From GCA-2684655 sp045105235 (GTDB lineage: Bacteria; Planctomycetota; UBA1135; UBA2386), in the NCBI GenBank assembly GCA_045105235.1, contig JBGCDH010000018.1, forward strand, positions 1-64,000: 64,000 nt of DNA, in the 5' to 3' direction. The position numbers and the translations under genes were made by a program. This document shows positions 27,780 through 36,626 of this stretch, in pieces (positions within the stretch are counted from its first letter, which is position 1; each line of letters starts with the position of its first letter). The notes under the pieces are model-generated. The model was not told where the DNA came from. It did not search any database and saw only the letters and a list, made by a program, of their open reading frames with translations.

Positions 27780-28847
27780 CTAGCGCGGTGCGCCGACGCG
27801 AACCTGCTCAGGCTGAAGCGCATAGCGCGCCGCATCTTCCTCACTGACGAGGTGGCGGCTCGTCAGTTCACGCAGCGCAATCTCGATGGTCTGCATGCCA
27901 AGTCCACGGCAGCGTTTCATGATGGGACCGAGGTCTTGCAGCTGCGCCGTGCGAATCGCAACGCTCACGGCCGGCGTGTTTACCAGCAGCTCAACAACGG
28001 GCACCTGACCACCCAAACGCGAGCGCTGCAGCAGCGCCTGCGCCGTAGCACCGCGGAGCGATTGCGACATCCGTGCCCGAATGCGCGGACGCAGCTCGAC
28101 CGGCACCAAGGACGCAACTTGAGCAAGCGCCCCGACGATCGAGCCAGCCTCTACGCCAGCAAAGACCAGACAGCCGGACTCTGCCGCAGACAGTGCGGCA
28201 TCCAGCGTGTCTTCGTCCGCAACGTCGGCGACGACGATGACGTCGCAGCCAAAGGCAACCGCCTGTCGGATCCCGTCGCCAGCCGTGTGCACATGCGTGC
28301 CGACCTGACGCTGACAGATCTGCGCGGCCCCTGCCGGATACACCAGCTCCACGCGATCTTCGATCAAGGCAATGTGCCGAGCGGCGTCGCGACTGCAGGT
28401 ATCAACAATCGCCGACAGCGTCGTGCTTTTCCCCGATCCGAAGAAGCCACTGATCAGGACGAGCCCTTGCCGACATCTCGTAAACCCTTCCATTTGATCG
28501 GGGAGATGGAGCGAGCCAAGCTCGGGCGCTGCGGCAGGCACCGGGCGCAACAGAATCGAGCTACGCCCGCCCTCATCGGCGACCTTGACGCGAAAGTGCT
28601 CTTCGGTGCTCGGGTCGACGTAAAGCACTTCGACAAACCCAACCGCTTGCAGCTGCGCTCGATCGTCGGCAAAGAGCATCTCCGCGAGCAGCGCATCGAC
28701 TTCGCCGCCGGTCACCAGCGATTCGTCGCCGGCAACAAAGCGGCGCTGTACTCGTAGCTCTGGCGGGCGTCCGGCAACAAGGTGCAGAGCCGTTGCGGCC
28801 ATGCGCCGCAGAGAGTTCAACAGGCTGTCCAGTCGTTTCCGATCCAT
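27780..28847 (-). CDS. PilT-like secretion ATPase with altered Walker B
   Basis: The 355-residue protein has the PilT/GspE plan. An N-terminal domain is followed by an intact Walker A, GFFGSGKST (residues 134-142), and an Asp box LIEDRVE (161-167). The Walker B segment, CDVIVVADVAD (201-211), stands where PilT has DVILVGEMRD, so the catalytic Glu is Asp. The usual TGHLV-x-x-x-LHT His box is only SGCLVFAGVEA, with no His. It probably binds ATP, but hydrolysis may be impaired. Its start overlaps the stop of the next upstream gene by one base (TGATG). Family members power twitching or type II secretion; its partner here is unknown. Confidence 0.8.
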   Translation of the reverse strand: MDRKRLDSLLNSLRRMAATALHLVAGRPPELRVQRRFVAGDESLVTGGEVDALLAEMLFADDRAQLQAVGFVEVLYVDPSTEEHFRVKVADEGGRSSILLRPVPAAAPELGSLHLPDQMEGFTRCRQGLVLISGFFGSGKSTTLSAIVDTCSRDAARHIALIEDRVELVYPAGAAQICQRQVGTHVHTAGDGIRQAVAFGCDVIVVADVADEDTLDAALSAAESGCLVFAGVEAGSIVGALAQVASLVPVELRPRIRARMSQSLRGATAQALLQRSRLGGQVPVVELLVNTPAVSVAIRTAQLQDLGPIMKRCRGLGMQTIEIALRELTSRHLVSEEDAARYALQPEQVRVGAPR

Positions 28848-30184
28848 CAGATTTGGCCTCTAGCTTCCACCTCGGGGTCTCCGCCTGCTTCGTTGCCAGC
28901 AAGGTTGCGCGAGCGCTCGAGCAGCCAGGCCTTCTCGACGGCGCGCGCAAACGCGTCCTCGATCGAAACGCGCTCTTCGCGCATGAGCTCCAGCATGCTG
29001 CGATCCAGCGTGTGCCCAGAGGAGCCATCTTCCGAACGCATCAAAAGGGCCAGGTCACCGAGTCGCCCGTCGCGGAGGGCTTCACGCACGCCTTCATGGC
29101 CGATCAGCAGCTCGGTCGCCGGCACGAACGACCGACGATCGGGCCCCGGCAAGAGGTGACGAACAAGCACGGTGCGAAGCGTTGCAGCCAGCGTTGCCTG
29201 CACTCGCGGCAGTTCGTAGCTCGGATAGAAATTGAGGATCCGAGCAAGCGCGCTGCCAACGCTGCCTGCATCCAGATAGGCGATCACAAGCCGGCCACTA
29301 TCGGCTGCTCGAAGGGCCAGTTCAAAAGAGGCCGGATCTCCGACGTCGGCGACGACGAGCACGTCCGGATCTTCCTGCACTGCGCTGCGCAGCGACCGCG
29401 CTCGCAGGGTGGGGTCGATGCCGTAGCGACGCCTGACTACCAGTGCGCCGCCCTCCTCCTCCTCAGGCAGCGGCATGCTTTCATCATCGACAACGACAAC
29501 GTATTGGCCGTCGACACGCGCAGCACGACGCGTCAGCGACGCGAGCATTTCACTGCGGCCGACACCGCGTTCTCCGACACAAAGAATGAGACCGCGCCCC
29601 GCATCAACGGCGTCGACAACCGCCTTCGGCACGCCGACGTCCTCGGGCTGATCGATCTGCATCGGCGCGAACGTCAAGCGCACCGCGACGCCATCGAAGT
29701 GGCGGACAGCCGAAGACGCGCCGCGGGCAAGGCCATCGATGATCCACGGCCGCACCACGAACTTCTCGTCGGCAAGCGCCTCGAGCACATCGCTGCCCAT
29801 CAGCTCGCGCACAAACTCCCAGACCTCGCGGCTGCTGAGCCCGACGTCCGTCAGAACTTCCCAGCCGGATCCCGTGCGGATTCTGGCCGGCTGCTCCTCG
29901 CTGACGAGCAGCTCGCTGGCGCCGTTGGCGATCGCCGCGGCGACGATCGAGCGCGACGCGAGGTCGCTGGGAGCAACCTCGGCGACCCGCTGCTCCGCAC
30001 GGACCTGCTGCAGGGCCAGCAGCCGCTCGAGCGTTTCGGAGTCGAGCAAGCCCTGCTCGACCAGGATCTTCCCGATCGGAACATTCCCGCCGGTCAACGC
30101 CTGGATCGCAACGCATCGCTCGAGCGAGGGCTCATCGACGACCCCGCCCTCTAACAAAATCGCCCCAAGCCGGTTCTCTGCCAT
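28847..30184 (-). CDS. PilT/GspE-like protein with degenerate P loop
   Basis: The 445-residue protein begins with a GspE/MshE-type N-terminal segment (LGAILLEGGVVDEPSLERCV, residues 6-25, and a second copy IGKILVEQGLLDSETLERLL near 38-57). The ATPase core follows. Its Walker A is GERGVGRSE (204-212) instead of GPTGSGKST: the essential Lys is Arg and the Thr is Glu. Walker B is PDVLVVADVGD. An acidic insert with EEEEGG lies near 240-246. It is therefore probably a pseudo-ATPase that pairs with, or regulates, the partner encoded directly downstream. The ATG at 30184 is chosen; the frame continues upstream with non-homologous sequence. Confidence 0.78.
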   Translation of the reverse strand: MAENRLGAILLEGGVVDEPSLERCVAIQALTGGNVPIGKILVEQGLLDSETLERLLALQQVRAEQRVAEVAPSDLASRSIVAAAIANGASELLVSEEQPARIRTGSGWEVLTDVGLSSREVWEFVRELMGSDVLEALADEKFVVRPWIIDGLARGASSAVRHFDGVAVRLTFAPMQIDQPEDVGVPKAVVDAVDAGRGLILCVGERGVGRSEMLASLTRRAARVDGQYVVVVDDESMPLPEEEEGGALVVRRRYGIDPTLRARSLRSAVQEDPDVLVVADVGDPASFELALRAADSGRLVIAYLDAGSVGSALARILNFYPSYELPRVQATLAATLRTVLVRHLLPGPDRRSFVPATELLIGHEGVREALRDGRLGDLALLMRSEDGSSGHTLDRSMLELMREERVSIEDAFARAVEKAWLLERSRNLAGNEAGGDPEVEARGQI

Positions 30185-30248
30185 TTGCTGCGCCTCCGCG
30201 CAGCAAAGGATCGGTCGCAAGGCCGGGTCAGCTTGAGCGCGGACGAAC

Positions 30249-30797
30249 CTACTCGCCGAGCCTGCGGCGCGCTTCCGCGCCAGCGAAAACAGCACCCGTC
30301 AGCCGGGACTGGGCGAGAACCTGGCGCCAAACCACCGCCGCATCTCCTTTGTTGCCATACTGTTCGGCATGGAGCGCACGCTGCACGTTGAGCACCAGCG
30401 GATCGCCCAAGCCGAGCACAACGAGGCTCTCGGAGTCGACCGCGGCCGCTCCTTCCTTCGCCGAGGGAAAGCCCGCCGCCCGCTGCTCAAACGAGCGAAA
30501 CGCCGTCTCGTCGCCAAGCGCCATCGCCGCACTCACCCCAACGCGGCTCGCAAACTCACCGGCCTCTTCCTCGCACTGCCGCAAGAGTCTCCTCAGAAGC
30601 GCTTTACGCTCGTCGCCATCAAGATCCCCGTCGCTTAGGACCGCCACGGCCTGCGACAGCTCGAGGGCGGGAGCGCGCGTCAGGATCCCAAACGCCAGCA
30701 CCGCGGCCACAAGAACGAGAAACACGACCAAAGGAACGGTCAAGACGCTAGCTCGCGCACTCGTCGCCACCAACGGTAGTTGTGCTTGCTCACCCAT
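30249..30797 (-). CDS. Single-span membrane protein, first gene of ATPase operon
   Basis: The protein of about 182 residues has one strong transmembrane helix (VPLVVFLVLVAAVLAFGIL, about residues 21-39). It is followed by a mostly helical, Ala- and Glu-rich domain outside or inside the membrane. The family is not recognised; the helical hairpins at the end (VLNVQRALHAEQYGNKGDAAVVW) are TPR-like in spacing. It lies 64 bases upstream of the two PilT/GspE-like genes on the same strand and may be their membrane partner. Start is the ATG at 30797, or a GTG one codon earlier. Confidence 0.6.
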   Translation of the reverse strand: MGEQAQLPLVATSARASVLTVPLVVFLVLVAAVLAFGILTRAPALELSQAVAVLSDGDLDGDERKALLRRLLRQCEEEAGEFASRVGVSAAMALGDETAFRSFEQRAAGFPSAKEGAAAVDSESLVVLGLGDPLVLNVQRALHAEQYGNKGDAAVVWRQVLAQSRLTGAVFAGAEARRRLGE

Positions 30798-31002
30798 CAC
30801 AGACCAGCCTAGCGGGCGGTTGGCGTCGTTTCCCGGGGCTTCCGAGTCCGTCGAAATCTGCTAGGCTCTTTGCTTCACAACTCGGCGGCTGCCTCGCTTC
30901 GCCTACCTGCTCGCCTCGTGATGGGCCGATTGTTCGGCTCTCGAGTTTTGCGCTGAGACGCAAAGAGCAGACGGAGGCCGAAGGCAGCCCCACCCGACGC
31001 CC

Positions 31003-31770
31003 ATGGCAACGAGAACCTCCGCCGCATCGCCCAAGAAGGCGACCTCCAAGAAGACGACCTCGAAGACCGGCGCCCGTGTCGAAAAGGGCGAGATCGCAAA
31101 GGAAGCGATCGCAAACGACGACAAGTCCGCGGACGAGAAAGCTCCCGCCGCAAAGAAGACGGCCAAGAAGGCCGCGAGCAAGGCCAAGCCGGCCGCTGCG
31201 CCCAAAGCAAAGCGCCGCAGCTCGGCCAAGGCAGGAGCGGTAGCAACTCCGCCGGGCGCAAAGCGTTCGAGCCGTAAGGCAGCAGAAAGAACGGTCTTCC
31301 TGCCGCGCGCCATCGCCAGCGTCGATGATGACGACCCGCTGATGGCTCACGGCGGCGGCGGCGGCGGCTTTGGCCGCTGCGGGGGACGCGCCCTCTCCAA
31401 CCGCCTGGAGCAGCAGCTGTGCCAGCGCCTGGGAATCGCCGGCGTCGTGCACAGCCACAGCCCGCGCCACTACGAGATCCGCTACGACAGCTCGGGCAAG
31501 GGCGCCGAGAACATGATCGCCGCCTACGCGCCCATGATCGTGCTGCGCGGCCGCGGACGCGAAGGCAAGGGCGTCGTGATCGAGGCCGTCGAGGACGCGG
31601 AAGCCGCCATCCTCAAGAAGATCGTGGCCTTCCGAGCCCAGTATGGACAGGAGTTCTACGTGATCCTCGTCGCCAATGACGAGGTGCTCGATGAGGTGCC
31701 GCTGGCCTCTTACGACGAGTCCTGCTCGTCGACCAACGTCCACACCCTGATCGCACGCCTGGCCGAGTAG
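31003..31770 (+). CDS. Protein with histone-H1-like Lys/Ala tail and unknown C-terminal domain
   Basis: The first 95 residues of this 255-residue protein are Lys, Ala, Ser, Thr and Pro, with repeated AAKK, TSKKTT and KAKP elements. This is the composition of histone H1 C-terminal tails and of bacterial H1-like proteins. A short Asp run (DDDD) and a Gly run (HGGGGGGFG) form a linker. The C-terminal 130 residues are a folded domain with HSHSPRHYEIRYDSSGKG and FRAQYGQEFYVILVANDEVL, which I do not recognise. The tail suggests binding to DNA or another polyanion. It stands alone, divergent from the ATPase operon. Confidence 0.72.
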   Translation: MATRTSAASPKKATSKKTTSKTGARVEKGEIAKEAIANDDKSADEKAPAAKKTAKKAASKAKPAAAPKAKRRSSAKAGAVATPPGAKRSSRKAAERTVFLPRAIASVDDDDPLMAHGGGGGGFGRCGGRALSNRLEQQLCQRLGIAGVVHSHSPRHYEIRYDSSGKGAENMIAAYAPMIVLRGRGREGKGVVIEAVEDAEAAILKKIVAFRAQYGQEFYVILVANDEVLDEVPLASYDESCSSTNVHTLIARLAE

Positions 31771-31790
31771 CTCCGGCAGGCCCTCGGGAT

Positions 31791-31816
31791 CGAGCGCCTT
31801 TCGGGGGCGCCGCTCG
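31791..31816 (+). terminator. Bulged hairpin after the H1-like gene
   Basis: CGAGC-GCC pairs with GGC-(GCC)-GCTCG around a short loop, 21 bases after the stop codon. The stem has a 3-base bulge and no T-run, so it is a weak terminator candidate. Confidence 0.35.
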
Positions 31817-32004
31817 CGGATCTGAGCCTCGCATTCTCGCTGCGGCAGAAGGGCTTCGACCCCAAATGCGGGCGAAACGAGGGAAAACACCCCCAATCCT
31901 TCAAGGATGGGCCGGAACCGCCGGGCGACTGTGGCGACTCGCTGTGTGAACAGGTATCGTCTCCCGCCCCTTTTCGCAGCCCTCCGTCACCCACGGTTCC
32001 GAAG

Positions 32005-34200
32005 TTGACGAACGACCTGGTCCATCTCGCCCGCTCACAGAACCTCGACGAACTGGAGACCGCTTGGTCCCAGGCAACTGGCGCTCCTGACGCCGACCGA
32101 GTTCCGCATTACGCCGACACGCTAGACCTGCTCTGTGAGCAGGACATGGCGAACAAAGCCCTCGGCATGGCAACCTCGATGATCGAGGCCCTTGCCAGCA
32201 AGGGGGAAAAGCGCTCCGCCATGGAGCTCGGCTTCCGCGCCATGAAGCGCAGCGCCCACAACGATGCGCTGATCAACACGGTCATCGACCTCATCGAGGA
32301 AAACTACGGCGACGAGCCGTGGTTGCCGCTGCTCAAGCAGCGCTCGAGCCTCGAGATGGCAACGGTCAACGCGCTGCTGGAGTTTGACCAGCTGCGCCGC
32401 TTCACAAAGGGCCACGTGGTCTACCACCCAGCTGGCTGGGGCGAGGGCATTGTCGACGACTTCGACAAGAGCTCGCAGGAGATCACCGTGCAGTTCACGT
32501 CGGGACAGCGCTCGCCGTTCCCGCTGGACACGCTGATCGACAGCTTCAAGACACTCGACAGCGAAGACCTGCGCGCGATGAAGCTGCAGGCCATGCCCAA
32601 GCTCCAAGACGAGGCGGAAAACACGCCTTCGGAGCTGATCAAGCGCACCACGATTCTCTACCGCGGCACGATCACGAGCACACAGCTCAAGAAGGAGCTC
32701 GCCGGCTCCGTGATCGAGACCAAGAAGTGGCCCACCTGGTGGAAGAAGGCAAAGGCCGCAGCGACCAAGGATCCATGGCTCAAGGTGGAGGGCACGCCGA
32801 CGCGCCCTATCTTTGTGATCCGAGACAAGCCGGTCAGCCTCGTCGACGAGGCCAGCACGACGCTCAAGCACCAGAACAACCTCGGTGAGCGCATCGCGGT
32901 GTTGCGCGACTACCTGAAGCGCTCGGAGGACGACGAGGTCAAGACGCAGATCGTCGACCTTGCCGGCACCACGGTCGAAGCGGCGATCACCGAGAAGCAG
33001 AACAACCCGGAAGAGGGGCCGTCGCACGCGCACATCCTCGACGGAATCCTGTTCCTCGAGCAGCACGAGCGCACGGCGTCGATCTCGGCAGCCGAAGAGC
33101 TGCGCGCGCTGATGCTAGAAGAGGACGAAAAGCTCAACCCAGAAGCGATCGATCAGCTGGCGACCCAAGCGTCGCGCGAGCACGCGGTCGAACTGCTGCC
33201 GCAGGCCCTGGGTGGCGACTGGGCCGCTCAATGCATCTCGTCGCTCACGGAATGGCCCGCATCGGTCGCCGAGAAAGTCGCCGACAAGCTGGTAGCAACC
33301 AAGCACGGCCCCGAGATCTTGACCATCTGGGACCGCGTGGCGCCGTATCCGAAGCGGCACCCGCTGATGACCTACCTGCTGGGCAAGTACTACCGCGACG
33401 GCGTCTTCAAGGACGTCGAATCCTGCCCAGAGGCGGTCGTAATCGGCCGCGTCCTGCTGCAGCTGGCACGAATCCTCAACGAGGACCGCAAGCGCAACCA
33501 GATGTTCAGCCGCTTGCTGAGCCGACTCAGCAGCCTGCTGCTCGGCAAGCGCGGCCTGATCGACGTCGCCTGCGACGGCATCTCGCGCGAAGACCTGGCG
33601 CACTACGTCGGCATCATCGAGCGCGCCGGCGATGACTTCCCGGCCGAGATCGAGGCCTACCTCGACCGGACCGTCGCACGCCTCTACCCCGACCTGCTGG
33701 TCGAGCCCGAGAAGCCGTTCTGGGAGCTCAACCACATCTACACGACGCAGGCTGGACTCAAGCGGATCAAGGCGGAGTACAGCGTGCTCGTCGACGACAA
33801 GATCCCGGAGAACAGCAAGGCGATCGGCGCGGCCGCTTCGCTTGGCGACCTCAGCGAAAACAGCGAGTGGGAGTCGGCGATGGAAGAGCAGCGCAACCTC
33901 ACCGGTCGTGCCCAGGAGATGGACGAGCAGATCCGCATCGCCAAGCTGATCGAAGACCAGGAGATCCCCGAAGACCGAGTGGCTCCGGGCCAGATGGTGA
34001 CGCTGATCGAGGAAGAGTCGGGCAACAAGCTCGAATACCGCGTGCTCGGCCCGTGGGACGTCACCGACGAGCAGACCATCAACTACATGGCGCCGCTCGC
34101 CGAAGGCCTTCTCGGCAAGGAAGTCGGCGACGTTGGCGAGATGCCGTCGCCGTCCGGCCCGATCAAGGTCCGCATCGAAGCCGTCGAGCGGATCATCTGA
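32005..34200 (+). CDS. greA: Long-form transcription elongation factor GreA with N-terminal extension
   Basis: This 731-residue protein ends in a complete GreA domain (about 572-731): a coiled coil with the acidic tip LGDLSENSEW (family RGDLKENAEY), then the FKBP-like C-terminal part. GreA inserts into the RNA polymerase channel and stimulates cleavage of stalled transcripts. About 570 extra N-terminal residues are mostly helical. Residues 133-180 (KGHVVYHPAGWGEGIVDDF) look like a small CarD- or Tudor-like barrel, a known polymerase-binding fold; that is inference. Similarly long GreA proteins occur in Chlamydiae. The best start is the TTG at 32005; the next in-frame ATG would cut into the helical repeats. 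Confidence 0.88.
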   Translation: MTNDLVHLARSQNLDELETAWSQATGAPDADRVPHYADTLDLLCEQDMANKALGMATSMIEALASKGEKRSAMELGFRAMKRSAHNDALINTVIDLIEENYGDEPWLPLLKQRSSLEMATVNALLEFDQLRRFTKGHVVYHPAGWGEGIVDDFDKSSQEITVQFTSGQRSPFPLDTLIDSFKTLDSEDLRAMKLQAMPKLQDEAENTPSELIKRTTILYRGTITSTQLKKELAGSVIETKKWPTWWKKAKAAATKDPWLKVEGTPTRPIFVIRDKPVSLVDEASTTLKHQNNLGERIAVLRDYLKRSEDDEVKTQIVDLAGTTVEAAITEKQNNPEEGPSHAHILDGILFLEQHERTASISAAEELRALMLEEDEKLNPEAIDQLATQASREHAVELLPQALGGDWAAQCISSLTEWPASVAEKVADKLVATKHGPEILTIWDRVAPYPKRHPLMTYLLGKYYRDGVFKDVESCPEAVVIGRVLLQLARILNEDRKRNQMFSRLLSRLSSLLLGKRGLIDVACDGISREDLAHYVGIIERAGDDFPAEIEAYLDRTVARLYPDLLVEPEKPFWELNHIYTTQAGLKRIKAEYSVLVDDKIPENSKAIGAAASLGDLSENSEWESAMEEQRNLTGRAQEMDEQIRIAKLIEDQEIPEDRVAPGQMVTLIEEESGNKLEYRVLGPWDVTDEQTINYMAPLAEGLLGKEVGDVGEMPSPSGPIKVRIEAVERII

Positions 34201-34253
34201 GCGGATCACCAGGATCCGCACGCCTCATCTGAGCGGGTCGTCCAGACCCGCTC
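34194..34253 (+). repeat. Two tandem hairpins with a compensatory base pair
   Basis: CATCTGA is followed by the stem GCGGATC/GATCCGC (34201-34219). After a 32-base step CATCTGA recurs, followed by GCGGGTC/GACCCGC (34233-34251). The two copies differ by an A-T versus G-C pair at the same stem position, which keeps the pairing. The first CATCTGA includes the greA stop. The second stem, extended to 9 bp, ends right at the next gene's GTG (34254). Confidence 0.7.
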
Positions 34254-34997
34254 GTGCGCTCGCTTCTGAACAGACCTGTGGCTGCTGAGACGTTCCGACT
34301 CGAACTGCCAAACGGGCACTGGATCGTCGGCGACCAACTCGCCGGCGAGCCGCCCTACTACGCATTCTTGCATGGCCTGCAGTCCGTGCGCGCCGGCGAG
34401 AAGTCCGCGGGGCTCATGGCGCACGCCCAAGCTCGTGGACGTGGCTTTGTTCGCTTTGATATGCGCGGCCACGGCGAATCCTCGGGCGAACTGGGCAAAG
34501 TCTCCGTCAGTGAACTGATCGCCGACGCCATCCGCGTCTTCGAACGCGTCGGCTCCGTCGAACTGGTCGGCTCGAGTCTCGGCGGGCTGATTTCCGCGCA
34601 CGCCACCGCGCAGCGGCCCGACCTCGTTCGGCGGCTGGCGCTGCTTGCCCCAGCGCTTGGCCTGATGTCGAACATCGACCACCACCTCGACGACGAAGGG
34701 CACATGAGCACAACCGAAGGTTCGACGTTCTACGTCGAGCACGACGTGCGCGAAGACGCCCGCAAGATCGACGAAGCCGGTCTGCCCAAGCGCATCCAGA
34801 CGCCGACGTTGACCGTGCACGGAACCGCAGACGACGTGATCCCACCGGTCGTGAGCGAAATGTTCCATGCTCAGCTGGCCAGTGAACACAAGCAGCTCTG
34901 GATCGTGCCGGACGGTGACCACCGGCTGAATACCGTCGCCGCAGAGATCTGGCGACGCCTCGACGCGCTGCCGACCGGCGCTGGCGAACGGTCGTGA
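34254..34997 (+). CDS. Alpha/beta hydrolase
   Basis: The 247-residue protein has the serine-hydrolase fold. FLHGLQSVRAGEKS forms the oxyanion region, FDMRGHGESSG follows strand 4, the nucleophile elbow is VGSSLGGL, the acid is in GTADDVIPP and the catalytic His is in DGDHRLN. It has no signal peptide, so it probably acts as a cytoplasmic esterase or acyl-hydrolase. The start is a GTG directly after a hairpin. Its stop overlaps the next gene's GTG in a GTGA (34994-34997), so the two are probably translated together. The substrate is unknown. Confidence 0.85.
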   Translation: MRSLLNRPVAAETFRLELPNGHWIVGDQLAGEPPYYAFLHGLQSVRAGEKSAGLMAHAQARGRGFVRFDMRGHGESSGELGKVSVSELIADAIRVFERVGSVELVGSSLGGLISAHATAQRPDLVRRLALLAPALGLMSNIDHHLDDEGHMSTTEGSTFYVEHDVREDARKIDEAGLPKRIQTPTLTVHGTADDVIPPVVSEMFHAQLASEHKQLWIVPDGDHRLNTVAAEIWRRLDALPTGAGERS

Positions 34998-35518
34998 TCT
35001 TTCCGACACCCAAGCGCTTCGAACGCCTCGTCGACGAGATCGACGGCTGGCTCGATCTGCGTTGCCCCGAACGCGCCATGGAGCTGTGCGAGCCGCTGTT
35101 GCGCGACGGCGAAGCGCGCGCCAGTGGACTGTCGCTACAGATCCGGGCCAAGGCACGACTCGCCAACTACCCGTCGGCACTCATCGACCTCGGCGAGCTG
35201 CGCAAGCTGCACCCGACCGACGCGTGGGTCGACCTGACCGAGGCGTGGTGCCGACGTCGCGCAGGCGACCTTCCAGGCGCCATTCGCTGCACGGAGCAGC
35301 TCATCGCCCGCGACCACAAACACCACATCGCGCGCTTCAACCTCGCCTGCTACCTCGCCCTCAGCAAGGAGCACGACCGCGCCATCGACGAACTCAGCAT
35401 CGCCTGCGGGTTGAGCCCGGACTGTCGAACGTTTGCTCTCGACGAGCCCGACTTTGACGGCCTGCGCACCGACGAACGCTTCCGGGTGCTGCTGCGCCCC
35501 GGCGCCGCCCCGAGTTAG
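34994..35518 (+). CDS. TPR-like helical protein
   Basis: The 174-residue protein consists of helical pairs with tetratricopeptide spacing: DLRCPERAMELCEPLLRDG, ANYPSALIDLGELRKLHP, GDLPGAIRCTEQLIARD and KEHDRAIDELSIACGLSP. It ends with a short D-F-D-G-L-R motif seen after TPR arrays (DEPDFDGLRTDERFRVLL). It starts with GTG overlapping the hydrolase stop, so it is co-translated with that gene. It probably mediates protein contacts with the hydrolase or another partner; no enzyme function is expected. Confidence 0.75.
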   Translation: MIFPTPKRFERLVDEIDGWLDLRCPERAMELCEPLLRDGEARASGLSLQIRAKARLANYPSALIDLGELRKLHPTDAWVDLTEAWCRRRAGDLPGAIRCTEQLIARDHKHHIARFNLACYLALSKEHDRAIDELSIACGLSPDCRTFALDEPDFDGLRTDERFRVLLRPGAAPS

Positions 35519-35584
35519 GGCACGCCAACCCCAGCACGCCAACACCAGCCCCAGCACCGCGGCCGCCCTACGCCAGCCTGGGCC

Positions 35585-36616
35585 GTGCATTCGTTGACAA
35601 CGGGGCAGTGTCGATCGCACACACCGTCACCCCTGCGCGAGCCGAAGAACGACACAGGTAAACCCTTGTCGACACCCGCTTCAGCCTCCGACCTCGTCAG
35701 CGCCAGCACAGATGTGCGCGGCCGCCTCGTAGAAAACCTGACGCGCGTGGTCAAGCTGCCAAGCGAGGCCATCGAGCCGCTGATCTGCGGACTCGCAGCC
35801 GGCGGCCACATGCTCGTCGAAGGGATCCCCGGGATCGGCAAGACGCTGCTGGCGCGCACGCTCGCGGCCTGCATCGACGGCACGTTTCGCCGCGTGCAGT
35901 TTACCAACGACCTGATGCCGAGCGACGTGATCGGTTCGTCGATCTGGCAGCAGGACACTGGCACCTTCCGCTTTATCGAGGGACCGCTGTTCGCCAACCT
36001 CGTGCTTGCGGACGAGATCAACCGGACCAGCCCGCGCACGCTGTCGTGTCTGCTTGAAGCCATGGAGAACGGCCGCGTCTCCGTCGACGGCACCTCACAC
36101 GAGCTCGGTCGGCCGTTCACGGTTTTGGCAACGCGCAACCCCATCGAGTTCCACGGCACGTTCCCCGTGCCCGAAGCGGCGCTCGATCGCTTCCTTGTTC
36201 GCGTCGAGCTGGACTATCCAGATCCGCAGTTCGAACTGGAGCTCTACACCGGACACGACGCCGAGGCATCACTCGCTTCGATTGAGCCCGTGATGACGCC
36301 AGCCGAACTCGACGCGCTGCAGCGCTCGGTCGCGGCTGTGGCGGTCGCTCCGCCCGTCGCCGAATACGCTCTTCGCGTGGTGCAGGCGACGCGTGCGCAT
36401 CCAGATGTGCAGCTCGGCGCCAGCCCACGCGCCGCACTTGCCTGGCTCAAGACGGCCCGCGCACGCGCGCTGCTCGACGGTCGCGACTTTGTGCTGCCCG
36501 ACGACCTCAAGCAGCTGGCGCGAAGCACTCTCGCACACCGCGTATTTGTGCGCCCTGGGGTCGACGCCTTCGCCATCGTCGACGCCGCCGTCGACAGCGT
36601 CACCGTGCCGCTCTAG
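35585..36616 (+). CDS. MoxR-family AAA+ ATPase
   Basis: The protein has the MoxR layout: GLAAGGHMLVEGIPGIGKTLLART (Walker A GIPGIGKT), VQFTNDLMPSDVIG, Walker B LVLADEINRTSP, sensor 1 ATRNPIEFHGTFPVPEA and the sensor 2 region ASPRAALAWLK. MoxR ATPases act as chaperones that fold or activate partner proteins. The next two genes, DUF58 and transglutaminase-like, complete the classical MoxR operon. The GTG at 35585 gives 343 residues; a TTG at 35666 would remove 27 residues that are not conserved and may be the real start. Confidence 0.9.
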   Translation: MHSLTTGQCRSHTPSPLREPKNDTGKPLSTPASASDLVSASTDVRGRLVENLTRVVKLPSEAIEPLICGLAAGGHMLVEGIPGIGKTLLARTLAACIDGTFRRVQFTNDLMPSDVIGSSIWQQDTGTFRFIEGPLFANLVLADEINRTSPRTLSCLLEAMENGRVSVDGTSHELGRPFTVLATRNPIEFHGTFPVPEAALDRFLVRVELDYPDPQFELELYTGHDAEASLASIEPVMTPAELDALQRSVAAVAVAPPVAEYALRVVQATRAHPDVQLGASPRAALAWLKTARARALLDGRDFVLPDDLKQLARSTLAHRVFVRPGVDAFAIVDAAVDSVTVPL

Positions 36617-36626
36617 CCAAACGACG

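Noticed and set aside
27609..28757. Long rightward frame opposite the PilT-like gene
   Set aside because: Antisense shadow; the leftward frame has clear ATPase motifs.
28793..30154. 453-codon rightward frame opposite the GspE-like gene
   Set aside because: His/Arg-rich antisense shadow without any recognisable domain.
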